A DNA stretch of 64,000 nt from Pseudarthrobacter sulfonivorans (lineage in GTDB: Bacteria; Actinomycetota; Actinomycetes; Actinomycetales; Micrococcaceae), in assembly GCF_014712225.1 (NCBI RefSeq), contig NZ_JACXBW010000011.1, positions 62,001 to 126,000 on the forward strand, read 5' to 3'. Made by a program: the position numbers and the translations under genes. Positions 8,479 through 18,181 of this stretch are shown in pieces; positions within the stretch are counted from its first letter, which is position 1; each line of letters opens with the position of its first letter. A model generated the notes under the pieces. The model was not told the DNA's origin. It searched no databases and saw only the letters and a list, made by a program, of their open reading frames with translations.

Positions 8479-10437
8479 ATGCCCTCCACCATGACGCCCC
8501 TTGCTTTGACCCTGCCGGCATTGGACCGCCAGCTCTCGCCCTACACCGGCCTGACGCGCGGGCACTGGTGCGCCTACGCCGACCATCTGCTGCGCTCCGC
8601 CCACTGCTATGGCACCGCGGACCACGCCAACATCCACCTGCCCGGAGCCAACAGCGTCTACGGTCCGCGCAGCGATGCGCTGGAGGCGTTCGCCCGGACG
8701 TTCCTGCTGGCCTCCTTCCGGATCGCCGGCGACCCGGCAGCCACGGGCTGGATCGCCGAGTGGTACGCGCGTGGCCTGGACGCGGGCACGGATCCGGCGA
8801 ACCCGGACCGGTGGCCGACTCCGGGCGAGCTCGACCAGGCCAAAGTGGAGGCCGCCTCCTTGGCCGTGGGGCTGGCACTGACCCGCGACGTGTTGTGGGA
8901 CAAGCTCTCCCAGCGCGTCCAGGAGCAGCTGGTTGCCTGGTTCGAAACGGTGATCGGCGAGGACTATCCGCCCATCAACTGGGTCTGGTTCCAGATTGTG
9001 GTGGAAACCTTCCTGGCCAGTGTCGGCGGACGCGCGTCGGACGGGGACATCGACGCCGGCCTCGCCGTCCACGATTCCCTCTACCGAGGCCACGGCTGGT
9101 TTGCCGACGGTCCCGAGCGCGCGTACGACCACTACGTGGGCTGGGCCTTCCAGGTCTACCCGCAGCTCTGGGCGCTGATGGCCCCAGAGGATCCCCGGGT
9201 TCAGGCCCGTACCAGGCTCGACGGCGGCCGCCTTGCCGACTACCTCGACGACGCCGCGCACCTCGTCGGTGGAAACGGGGCCCCGCTCATCCAGGGCCGC
9301 AGCCTCATCTACCGCTTCGCCGCAGCCGCTCCTTTCTGGACCGGCGAGCTCTCGGGCCACACCCGGCTGCCTCCGGGGCTGAGCCGGCGCGCGGCCTCCG
9401 GCATGCTCGATTACTTTGCCCGTCACGGCTCCATCACCGATGACGGCCTGCTCTCGATCGGCTGGCATGGCGAATTCGCCGGAATGCGGCAGTCCTATTC
9501 CGGCGCGGGGTCACCGTACTGGGCCGCCAAGGGCTTCCTGGGTCTGGCCCTCCCGGCCGACCACCGGGTGTGGACCGCCGTCGAGGAGCCCTTGCCGGTG
9601 GAGGCCGGGGACACGCAACGGTTCATCGCGGCACCGGGCTGGCAGGTGAACGGAACGGCGGCCGACGGCGTCGTCAGAGTACGGAACCACGGCACCGACC
9701 ACGCCAACGCCGGCGTGGCGGTGGCCGATTCGCCGCTCTACGCGCGGCTGGGATACTCCACCCACACCTTCCCGGACCTTGAGTCCGAATCCCTGGACAA
9801 CGCGGTGGTGCTGGTGAACGCCGAGGGCCGGTTGACGCACCGCACGGGCTTCGAATTCCTCGGGCAGGAGGACCTCGGCGGGGTCCTGGCCGGCGCCTCC
9901 CGCTCCGCGACCAACTGGATCGCGGTGGAGCCCGACGGCGGTCCGGACCACGGCAGCGGGGCCAAGGGCGCCGCGACGCCGGGCCCGCACGTCACTGTCG
10001 CGTCGCTGACGCGCGGCGCGGTGGAGGTACGGCTCGTCCGGGTCCGGGGAACGTCCGCGAGCGTCCCGGCGACCCTCCGGATCGGCGGCTGGCCGGTGGA
10101 TGCCGGGTCCGGGGTGGCCAGCGAAGTCCGTCCATTGGCCGGGTTTGGCCTGCCGATGGAGGACACCGGGCTGGTGGTCCGCGAGAGCCCGCACCCGATG
10201 GGGGAGCGGCTCACCATTCCCTGGATCGGCACGGCCGGCGCAGCGGACGACGGCGACTATGCCGCCGTCGTTGTCCTCGCGGGTGGCGCAGGCGCGGAAG
10301 CTGACGCCGGCGTCCGGTTTGTCGCGGCGTCCGCGGCCTCCGGCACGGGCGTAGGAGACGGACGGATCGAGTTTGCCGACGGAACGTCCGTTGACCTCCT
10401 CGCCGCCTGGCGCCTTTGCGCCGGTTCTGCTTCCTGA
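8479..10437 (+). CDS. DUF2264 domain-containing protein
   Basis: 652 residues. Reads throughout as a DUF2264 protein: an alpha/alpha-toroid-like N-terminal region with H-W-C-A-Y-A-D-H-L-L, W-V-W-F-Q-I-V-V-E-T-F-L and Y-D-H-Y-V-G-W-A-F-Q-V-Y, then a beta-rich C-terminal part. No signal peptide is seen. DUF2264 genes often sit beside lyase and glycosidase genes, so a role in processing the same glycan is likely, but no reaction is established from the sequence. Six bases separate it from the ThuA-like gene. Last gene of the operon; a hairpin terminator follows. Confidence 0.85.
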   Translation: MPSTMTPLALTLPALDRQLSPYTGLTRGHWCAYADHLLRSAHCYGTADHANIHLPGANSVYGPRSDALEAFARTFLLASFRIAGDPAATGWIAEWYARGLDAGTDPANPDRWPTPGELDQAKVEAASLAVGLALTRDVLWDKLSQRVQEQLVAWFETVIGEDYPPINWVWFQIVVETFLASVGGRASDGDIDAGLAVHDSLYRGHGWFADGPERAYDHYVGWAFQVYPQLWALMAPEDPRVQARTRLDGGRLADYLDDAAHLVGGNGAPLIQGRSLIYRFAAAAPFWTGELSGHTRLPPGLSRRAASGMLDYFARHGSITDDGLLSIGWHGEFAGMRQSYSGAGSPYWAAKGFLGLALPADHRVWTAVEEPLPVEAGDTQRFIAAPGWQVNGTAADGVVRVRNHGTDHANAGVAVADSPLYARLGYSTHTFPDLESESLDNAVVLVNAEGRLTHRTGFEFLGQEDLGGVLAGASRSATNWIAVEPDGGPDHGSGAKGAATPGPHVTVASLTRGAVEVRLVRVRGTSASVPATLRIGGWPVDAGSGVASEVRPLAGFGLPMEDTGLVVRESPHPMGERLTIPWIGTAGAADDGDYAAVVVLAGGAGAEADAGVRFVAASAASGTGVGDGRIEFADGTSVDLLAAWRLCAGSAS

Positions 10438-10453
10438 TTTGCAGGAAACGAAA

Positions 10454-10498
10454 AAGCTCCCGGCCGGAATGCCAACTGCATCCGGACGGGAGCTTCTC
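10454..10498. terminator. Bidirectional terminator between DUF2264 and GH30 genes
   Basis: AAGCTCCCG (10454-10462) pairs with CGGGAGCTT (10487-10495), with an inner CCGGA/TCCGG pairing. An A-run precedes the left arm and a T-rich stretch follows the right arm. It lies between convergent genes. Confidence 0.8.
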
Positions 10499-10505
10499 CT
10501 GCACT

Positions 10506-13500
10506 TTACTTCTTGGTTGCGAAGTAGCTCACGCACTGGCCCTGGTTGAAGAAGACCGGAGACGGGCTTGTCTTCCAGCCGTCGTTCCTGCACGCATCCT
10601 TGCCCGTAGAGAACACCAGTCGGTACTCCTTGGTGGTGCCGTTCGGAGCAGTGACGGTGGCCACCGCCGTCGGGTTTTCAGCCGTTGCCTGCCGGACGGT
10701 CACCTTCGCGTTCGTGTCCAAGGCGTAGCCGCTGACGGCGCGTTGCGGCGTCGTCGTCAATACCCGGTACTCAGTGGTTGCGGCGGAGAGGCCCACCACC
10801 GATGCCTGGTTCACGAGGAGCCGGCCAAGGTCAGTCAGCCCTGCTTCGCCCACGCGGGTGCCGGCGATGGCCACCTCGGCGACCTTTGTGAAGGAGCCCG
10901 TGGTGACGAACGAAACCCGGATGCCGCGGGTGGTCACCGGAGCAAACCGGACGGTGACAGGTGCTGCCGTGGTCAGGCCGGTGATGGTTCCCGCCGAGGT
11001 GTCCTGCCATACGCCGGAGGCATCCTGGTACTGGACCTTGAGGCTCTGGGCCGCCTTTTCTGCAGAGGTCACCGTGACGGAGTCCACTGTGTAGTCGCGG
11101 CTAAAGGCGTAGCCCAGACTGTCGCCGTTCCGGCCACCGCTCACCCAGTTGGACCACCGGGTGGCGTCGTTGGCATCGCAGGTGTTTTTGGCGATGTAGG
11201 AGCCTTCCGTGTAGCCGGCGGTGACGGCGGTGGTGGGATCGTCCTTGCAGATGTTGCTGCTCGGCACGCGGTCCACCACGATGACCGTCAGGACCGCGTC
11301 CAACTGGCCGTCGGAACCGGTAGCCTTGCCCGGCACTGTGACAGTTCCGGCGGCCTGCAAGGCTGCGGCATCAAGGCCGGCCCAGTCCCACGTCACCGGG
11401 AGCGGGTTCCGGGCAGGGCCGGCACCGATCTGGCCGGGCACGGTGGCGGGAGCTGCGGCCTGGACGTCAGCCAGTGTGGCGCCTGTACCAACCGTGGCCG
11501 ACGCCGGATCTGTGGCGACGTACCGGCCCACCGTGACGGTGAGTTCGGCGTCGTCGAACGCCTGGCCGTAGGGATCCACGCCGGAACCACGGACGGTCAA
11601 TGTGCCTTCCTTATGCCACGCTGCCGGGTCGACGGCGTCCCAGGTGACTGGGAGCGGACGTCCCAGGCCCGCCTCATAGAGGGGAGCCACCGTGCCGGGA
11701 AGGACAGGGGCGACGCCGGTGGGAGTGCTGAGCTCCACCCGTTCGGTGCCGAGGAGCACCAGATCCGCCAGGTCCGTAAAGGCCCAGGACTGGTGGGGAC
11801 CCGAGGTGGCAGTTGCGGTCGTTCCTGTCGACGACGCCAGCGCGACTCCGGTCCCGGCCGCGGTCTGGTTGCCCGAAACCTGCAGGGCGCTCGCCGCGGC
11901 CGCGTTCACCAAGGACCACTGCTTGCCGTTCTCAGTGGTCACTATCCACTGTGCAGAAGGAGTGGCCTTGGCCTGCTCCAAGCTGAGGGAAGCAAGTGAA
12001 GCGGCGCCCGACTGGCTCGCGTTCAGAACCCCACCGTTGCCCGTGAGTACCCGGCCGTCCTTGTTCGTCAGGACCCAGCGGCGGTTGTTGGCGAACTCAT
12101 CGTCGCTGTTGACCGCGTGGAACGTCCACTGCTGCGGGCCGACGCCGGCCGCATCCGTGCCCAGTTCCTCGATCGAGGCGCTGTCGTTGGCAAGCGCCGT
12201 CAGGTACTTGCCGCTTGCCTCACCGGTGAGGTGGTAGCTGTGGCCGTCCTGCATAGGTGCGGCGTCGTCCGAAACTCCACTGACGCCGTCGACGACGAAC
12301 GTCACCACGGATGCGGCAGGAACGTCCAGCGTCGCGGACTTGGCGGCGGCATCGACGGCGACCGGGGCGCCCTTGACCAGCGCGTTGCGCTCGATGTCGT
12401 CCAACGGTGACTTGGTGGTGACTACGGGCGTGACGGTGGCGCCGGGGGCAATACTGCCGAAGCGGCTGAGGTCCAGGGTGACCTTTTCCGGCGTCGGGGT
12501 GTCATTGAAGTGCACCAGGGTGGCGCCCTTGCCGTCTGCGCGCAGGGCGCTGGCGGTCTTGGCGTTGTCGTTCTGGATGAGGAAGTCGCCCGGCCGGATG
12601 TAGTGCGTGAAGTTCCGGGTGGTGTTGTACTTCTGGTTGGTCAGGACCTTGCACTTGGCTTGGTCCTGGGACGCGCCGTCGTTGAGCCGTCGGTTGGAGA
12701 AGCCCTCCCGGCCGTCATAGTTGCAGTCGAAGTCGACGTAGATGGAACCCCAGCCCTTGTCGCCCTTTTCCTGCTTGTAGGTGTCCTCGACGGGCTGCCA
12801 GAAGACCCAGGCGTCCGGGTCGAGTTCGCGGAGATCGTTGACCATGCGGCCGGCGATGCCCAGGCCGTTGGTGATATTGGAGCGGTCCCAGCCGCTGGTG
12901 GAGTCGCCGAGCGCAGGATTGCCGGTCCAGAAGCCGCCCACCTCGCTCATCCAGAGGGGCTTGTCCGTGGAGTTGGCCAGGTCGCGGACGCGGCGGCGGT
13001 CATTGGTGCCGTATGTATGGACATTTAGCTGTGCAACGGCGTCCTTGGCTTCCTGGCTGTAACCGTTCCAGTTGGTCATGAACTTGGACGGGTCGGTCTC
13101 ATCCATTGCCGAGATGACGGCGTCCGTGCTGGTCCCGTCCTTGGCCAGTTCAGCGGCGAGCAGCCTGGTGACGCGGTCCTGGGCGGCCGGGTAGATCAGG
13201 GCGCCCTCCTGCTTCTGCGTGTAGTTGGTTGGTGGTTTGGCCGTTGCTGCGTTGATATCCGTGCCCCAGTAGCCGGAGTTAGGTTCGTTGAACGGATCGA
13301 TGGTGTCAATCTTGATGCCGCTGCCGGTTTCAAGAAGTTCGACCGCGTGCTTCATGTAGGCGGCGAACTTGCCTTCCGCCTGGGGCAGCAGGTTCTCGCC
13401 CTTGTTCGAGTTGACCTGCCCGGACACATAGCCGCTCTTGGTCATGAACCATGGCGGGGAGTTGCTGAAAGCCTCCCAGTGGGTGATCTGCTGCTCGGCC

Positions 13501-14045
13501 GCGAGCTTTTCCACCCACCAGCGCTGGTTCTGGTCGGCGTCGGGGTTGTAGGACGCGGGATCGTCAGGGTTCCACTGGTTCAGGAAGGCCAGCTTGTTCG
13601 CCTGCGTTTTGTCCACTGAGCCGTCGGGGTTGTAGAGGTTCGAGGGCGCGGCGCCGGCGGCGGGCTCCGTGACGGGCTTCCACCATCCCTCCACAGCGCT
13701 GCCGTCGTTGAGGTAGTCGGTTACATCGGAGGCGTTCCCGCCGCCCACGTTGTAGCGGGCGATGTTCAGGTTCAGGCCGTCTTAGCCGAACACTTTCTGG
13801 TAGAGCTCCTCCCGCAGCTCGGGAGAGTAGCCCGCGGTCGCATTGGCGAACCAGACCAGGCTGGTGCCCCAGCCCTCGAACGCCTCGCCGCGGCTGGCGG
13901 GGTTCGCGGTGATGGTCACTGGGGTTGGCTCTTCTGCGGCGGCGGCAGGAGGCGTCGCCGGCGCCAGGGCCAGCCCAGCCGCGGCAGTGACGGCCGCTGC
14001 CAGCACAGCCACCGGCCTTCGGATTCTTCGTGCGGAGAACGTCAT
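10506..14045 (-). pseudogene. GH30-type secreted glycanase interrupted by one in-frame TAA
   Basis: One frame of 1179 codons runs from ATG 14045 to the stop at 10506, broken only by TAA at 13782-13784 (codon 88). Upstream are a signal peptide (A-V-L-A-A-A-V-T-A-A-A-G-L-A-L-A, cut near A-A-A-E) and the start of the catalytic domain (F-E-G-W-G-T-S-L-V-W). Downstream are D-G-L-N-L-N-I-A-R-Y-N, acid/base Glu254 in N-E-P, nucleophile Glu368 in W-M-S-E-V-G-G, a ricin-like region, two Ig-like (V-T-W-D) repeats, an F5/8C/CBM32-like domain and a C-terminal C-x-N-x-G-W...F-x-N-Q-G-x-C motif. Nearest family reading is endo-beta-1,6-galactanase-like GH30. The stop would prevent a secreted enzyme; a sequencing error or readthrough are alternatives. 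A GTG at 13748 could start only a leaderless fragment. Confidence 0.85.
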
Positions 14046-14230
14046 TGTTGTACCTCGGGGTCTCGGGTGCGCTGATCCGGCCGATGCCGGGGTCCGATGC
14101 GTTGCGGATCCGCCGAGGCCGGGCACAGTGAGACTATGGTTGGGCTGTGTGTGCTTCAAGGGATATGAACACGCTCGTTCGGAGTCGGTCACAGGTGTTC
14201 ATCGCGACCCTCCCGCGTGTGAGGGATCGT

Positions 14231-14830
14231 TCAGCGCGCCTCAAGGATGAGCGACAGCAACCGTGCGGCGGCCGGCCGGGCGGCGTGTTCCTCGGTCCAT
14301 TGAGCCCTGGCCACGGCTTTGCTGACGGCCTGCGTGGTGATCCCCAGTTCGTGGGCGACGGCTTTCTGCTGTCCGCGGACACCCGGGGTCATCAGGTCAA
14401 GGACCCGCCACTCGGCTCCGGACCGGTCCCTGACGATGTGGCCGAGGAGCCGGAGGACCGATTCGGCTTCGTGGGCAAGGTCGGCGAGCGGCCCTTCCAC
14501 GGCCACAGGGATGCGTTCCTTGACGTTGCGGAGCCTGTCCACAGCACGCCGGGCGTAGACCAGGCCGTGCCCGGAGGCGTCCTTGATCTGGTTGGGCAGA
14601 GGTTCATTGACGGGTCCCACGCCCAGGCCCACGTACCAGGAGCCGCAGCGCAGGGCGATCAGTGCCGCTTCCACTGCCTGGTGCGGGGAATCGACAATGC
14701 CCTGGACTTCGTCTTCCACCGAGCGGTCAAAATCAAGGCGCGCGGGAATGTGCCGCAGGTCCTTCAAAAGTTGTGGAACGCGGTCGCCGTCGCGCCGGCT
14801 GTCGGTCTGGTTGATGGTCAACGTGAACAT
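14231..14830 (-). CDS. SatD-like family protein with C-terminal HTH
   Basis: 199 residues. The middle section (D-E-V-Q-G-I-V, then W-Y-V-G-L-G-V-G-P-V-N-E-P-L, then G-L-V-Y-A-R-R-A-V-D-R-L) follows the pattern of SatD proteins (D-E-F-Q-G, G-I-G-E-I-T, Y-x-A-R-x-A). The C-terminus has a helix-turn-helix (Q-K-A-V-A-H-E-L-G-I-T-T-Q-A-V-S-K-A-V). SatD proteins are of unclear biochemical function; a regulatory role is inferred from the HTH. It is divergent from the phosphoketolase gene across 157 bases. No strong ribosome site is seen before the ATG. Confidence 0.6.
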   Translation of the reverse strand: MFTLTINQTDSRRDGDRVPQLLKDLRHIPARLDFDRSVEDEVQGIVDSPHQAVEAALIALRCGSWYVGLGVGPVNEPLPNQIKDASGHGLVYARRAVDRLRNVKERIPVAVEGPLADLAHEAESVLRLLGHIVRDRSGAEWRVLDLMTPGVRGQQKAVAHELGITTQAVSKAVARAQWTEEHAARPAAARLLSLILEAR

Positions 14831-14987
14831 GTGAAAAACAGACTACCCGCTGGTAGCAGGCTGAGGGCAAGCGAACGTGGGGGCTTGCGGCAGGTCGGGG
14901 GTGTGTCCGGGTTGTGCAGGCGCGACGAAGATGTTGCGATGGAGGGACGGCCGCCCACGGGCGGCGCGCAGCGACGTGAGGACGGTC

Positions 14988-17429
14988 ATGACCGGCAGCC
15001 CGCAGGATGAACTGATGCAGAACGACGTGACGCAGGACGACCTGGATCTTGTGGACCGCTGGTGGCGCGCCGCGAACTATCTTTCCGTGGGGCAGATTTA
15101 CCTCCGCGCCAACCCGCTGCTCCGGGAGCCCCTCGCCGCGGACCACACCAAGTCCCGCCTGCTGGGGCACTGGGGAACCACGCCGGGGCTGAACTTCGTG
15201 TACGCCCACCTGAACCGCATCATCCGCAGGGACTCACAGGAGATGCTGTTCGTTGCCGGACCCGGGCATGGCGGGCCGGCTGTGGTGGCCAACGCCTGGC
15301 TCGAAGGGACCTACTCGGAAATCTACGGCGCCGTGGGCACGGACGAGGCGGGCCTGGCGGAGCTGTTCCGCCAGTTCTCCTACCCGGGCGGCATTCCCAG
15401 CCACGCCGCGCCGGAGACGCCCGGGTCCATCAGCGAGGGCGGCGAACTGGGGTACGCGCTCGCCCACGCGTACGGGTCCGTGTTCGACAATCCCCAACTG
15501 ATCACCGCCGTCGTGATTGGTGACGGCGAAGCGGAAACGGGGCCGCTCGCGGCAAGCTGGCACTCGCACAACTTCCTGGATCCCGTACACGACGGCGCCG
15601 TGCTGCCCATCCTGCACCTGAACGGCTACAAAATCGCCAACCCAACCATTCTGGCGCGCATGCCGGAGGAGCAGTTGGAGCAGCTGCTCCGCGGCTACGG
15701 GCATGAGCCGTACTTCGTCACGGTCGCTGACCCCGATGACACCGTTATGGCGCACCGCGACTTCGCCGCCGCCCTTGAGTCGTGCTTGGCCGGCATCCGC
15801 ACCATCCAGGAGTCCCGCCGCGGCGGTTCGGGTCAGGAAGGGACGGACGACGGCGGTGCTGAAGCAGGTGCCGCACCGCGCTGGCCAATGCTTGTGCTGC
15901 GCTCACCGAAGGGCTGGACCGGGCCGCGGACGGTGGACGGTAAACAGGTGGAAGGCACATGGCGGAGCCATCAGGTCCCCCTATCCGAGGTCCGCACCAA
16001 CGGAGAGCATCTTAGGCAGCTTGAGGAGTGGCTCACGTCGTACCGTCCGGAGGAACTGTTCGACGCCGACGGACGGCTCCGGCCCGACGTCGCCGCGAAT
16101 GCGCCGTCCGGAAACCTCCGGATGAGCGCCACTCCGCACGCCAACGGCGGAGTGCTGCGCAAACCGCTCAAGCTGCCCGCCTACTCGGCCCACGCCGTCG
16201 AGGTTCAGCAACCGGGAACCGAACGGATCAGCCCCATGATCACGCTCGGATCCTGGATACGCGACGTCATCGCGCTGAACATGGAGACCTTCCGACTCTT
16301 CGGGCCCGACGAAACGGCATCCAACCGGCTGCAGGATGTCTATGAGGTCACCGACAAGGTGTGGCAGTACCGGATTGACGACGTCGACGAGCACCTTGCC
16401 CGGTCGGGCCGGGTTCTGGAGGTGCTGAGCGAGCACCTTTGCCAGGGCTGGCTGGAGGGCTATCTCCTGACCGGCCGGCACGGGGTGTTCAGCTGCTACG
16501 AGGCCTTCATCCACATCGTGGATTCGATGTTCAACCAGCACGCCAAATGGCTCAAGGTCCACCGGAAGCTCCCGTGGCGCCAGCCCGTGCCGTCGCTGAA
16601 CTATCTGCTCTCATCACATGTGTGGCAGCAGGACCACAACGGGTTCTCACACCAGGATCCGGGGTTCATCGACCACGCGGTGAACAAAAAAGCCGAGGTC
16701 ATCCGGGTGTATCTGCCGCCGGACGTGAACACGCTGCTCTCGGTCATGGAGCACTGCCTGGCGTCAACGGATTACGTCAACATCGTGGTCAGCGGCAAGC
16801 AGCCGTCACCCACGTGGCTGGGCCCGGCGGACGCAGCGAACCACTGCCGCCGGGGGCTGGGAATCTGGGAGTTCGCAGGGTCCGAGGTGCCCGGGGAGGA
16901 ACCGGATGTGGTACTCGCCTGCGCCGGTGACGTGCCGACGGTGGAGACCGTGGCTGCCGCGGAACTGCTGAAGGAGGGCGCCCCCGGCTTAAAGGTCCGG
17001 GTGGTCAACGTGGTGGACCTGATGCGGCTCCAGGATGCGAGCGAGCACCCGCACGGGCTGACGTCGCGGGACTTTGACGGAATTTTCACCCCTGACAAGC
17101 CCATCATTTTCGCCTACCACGGCTATCCGGCGCTGATCCACAGGCTGGCTTACCGTCGCACCAACCAGGAGGGCCTGCACGTCCGCGGCTACAAGGAGGA
17201 GGGGACCACCACCACGCCGTTCGACATGGCCATGCTCAACGGCATCGACCGGTTCCAGCTGGCCATCGACGCGATCGACCGCGTGCCCGGCCTGACGGAG
17301 AAGCACTCGCTGCTGCGCCAGGACCTTCAGGACCGGCGGATGCAGGCCCGCGAACACACCCGGGCCGAGGGTGAGGACCCGGAGGACATCCGGAACTGGA
17401 CCCTCAACGGTCAGCAGAAAGGCGGTTAG
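14988..17429 (+). CDS. xfp: Xylulose-5-phosphate/fructose-6-phosphate phosphoketolase
   Basis: Cleaves xylulose-5-P (and often fructose-6-P) with phosphate to acetyl-phosphate plus glyceraldehyde-3-P (or erythrose-4-P), using thiamine diphosphate. Recognised from Y-L-S-V-G-Q-I-Y-L near the N-terminus, G-P-G-H-G-G-P-A (about residue 91), the ThDP motif G-D-G-E-A-E-T-G (about 178), [13 protein letters not shown] and the C-terminal [13 protein letters not shown]. The ATG at 14988 has GAGG upstream and gives 813 residues, the usual size. An earlier in-frame GTG adds 37 atypical residues and is rejected. The stop overlaps the convergent DUF429 gene by 4 bases. Confidence 0.96.
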   Translation: MTGSPQDELMQNDVTQDDLDLVDRWWRAANYLSVGQIYLRANPLLREPLAADHTKSRLLGHWGTTPGLNFVYAHLNRIIRRDSQEMLFVAGPGHGGPAVVANAWLEGTYSEIYGAVGTDEAGLAELFRQFSYPGGIPSHAAPETPGSISEGGELGYALAHAYGSVFDNPQLITAVVIGDGEAETGPLAASWHSHNFLDPVHDGAVLPILHLNGYKIANPTILARMPEEQLEQLLRGYGHEPYFVTVADPDDTVMAHRDFAAALESCLAGIRTIQESRRGGSGQEGTDDGGAEAGAAPRWPMLVLRSPKGWTGPRTVDGKQVEGTWRSHQVPLSEVRTNGEHLRQLEEWLTSYRPEELFDADGRLRPDVAANAPSGNLRMSATPHANGGVLRKPLKLPAYSAHAVEVQQPGTERISPMITLGSWIRDVIALNMETFRLFGPDETASNRLQDVYEVTDKVWQYRIDDVDEHLARSGRVLEVLSEHLCQGWLEGYLLTGRHGVFSCYEAFIHIVDSMFNQHAKWLKVHRKLPWRQPVPSLNYLLSSHVWQQDHNGFSHQDPGFIDHAVNKKAEVIRVYLPPDVNTLLSVMEHCLASTDYVNIVVSGKQPSPTWLGPADAANHCRRGLGIWEFAGSEVPGEEPDVVLACAGDVPTVETVAAAELLKEGAPGLKVRVVNVVDLMRLQDASEHPHGLTSRDFDGIFTPDKPIIFAYHGYPALIHRLAYRRTNQEGLHVRGYKEEGTTTTPFDMAMLNGIDRFQLAIDAIDRVPGLTEKHSLLRQDLQDRRMQAREHTRAEGEDPEDIRNWTLNGQQKGG

Positions 17430-18181
17430 GTGTCCTGGAGACCGGCGAGCCCGCCGGAGGGGACGTGGATCCAGCCTTCGGTCAGGGCCGCCGCCGCGTG
17501 CGAAGCCGGTGGACGGAGGGTCTGGCCCAGGGCGACAGCGCGGGCGGTCAACGACGCAATCACCGCGTCAAAGAGGTCGTCGGATGCGGCCAGTCGGTCC
17601 TCGTGGCCGGCAAAGTCCAGCCACGGTGCCGCCGCTTTCAGATGCTCCAGAATCACGCCAAGGCGTTCCGTTTCGGGAGCGCCCCGGCCCTTGTAGCCCC
17701 GGGCCAGGAGGCCCCATACCTTCAGGGCCGCCGCAGGGTAGACCTCCGCCAAGCGGCCGGACCCGTCCCTGGCCTGCGGCCCATGCTCCACGGCGATCTT
17801 GGCTTGGATCACGGCGCACCGCATGGCCGGGTGGGCGAGTCGGTCGGCTGAAACACTGAGCGGGATCAGGCCGGTGTGCGCGGTGACGAAGCGGTCAGTG
17901 TCCCGGTAGGCCAGGAGGCGGCGCCCCTCAATGCCGTCGTGGTCCAGGACCGGACGGGCATCAAGATTCAGGTGGCCGGCGAGGAACGGCAGGAAGGCGT
18001 CCGGCCAGCCGACGGGGCAGTCGATTCCGGTCATGGAACTGCCGCCGAACAGTTCCACGATTTCCCGGTCATGAACGTCGAGGGCAAGGTGCTCCAGGCG
18101 GGCATCCCCGCCGTCCCATGCCAGGAGGGCCACCGCCGTCTTCTTGGTGGCCGCGGCAAGATCGACGCCGAGCGTCCTCAT
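17426..18181 (-). CDS. DUF429 domain-containing protein (predicted RNase-H-like fold)
   Basis: 251 residues. Starts L-G-V-D-L-A-A, followed by [12 protein letters not shown]-x-T-D and [12 protein letters not shown], and ends with [11 protein letters not shown], which is the DUF429 signature. These are conserved acidic positions compatible with an RNase-H-like nuclease fold, but no activity is established for the family. The ATG overlaps the stop of the carboxylesterase gene (ATGA), so the two are co-transcribed. Convergent with phosphoketolase. Confidence 0.85.
   Translation of the reverse strand: MRTLGVDLAAATKKTAVALLAWDGGDARLEHLALDVHDREIVELFGGSSMTGIDCPVGWPDAFLPFLAGHLNLDARPVLDHDGIEGRRLLAYRDTDRFVTAHTGLIPLSVSADRLAHPAMRCAVIQAKIAVEHGPQARDGSGRLAEVYPAAALKVWGLLARGYKGRGAPETERLGVILEHLKAAAPWLDFAGHEDRLAASDDLFDAVIASLTARAVALGQTLRPPASHAAAALTEGWIHVPSGGLAGLQDT

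Noticed and set aside
4441..10437. Missing ABC ATPase gene near either sugar importer
   Set aside because: Searched for Walker A/B and signature motifs around both loci and saw none; treated as use of a shared ATPase rather than gene loss.
14877..14987. N-terminal extension of phosphoketolase from an upstream GTG
   Set aside because: Atypical Cys/Arg-rich residues, no ribosome site; ATG 14988 has GAGG and matches family length.
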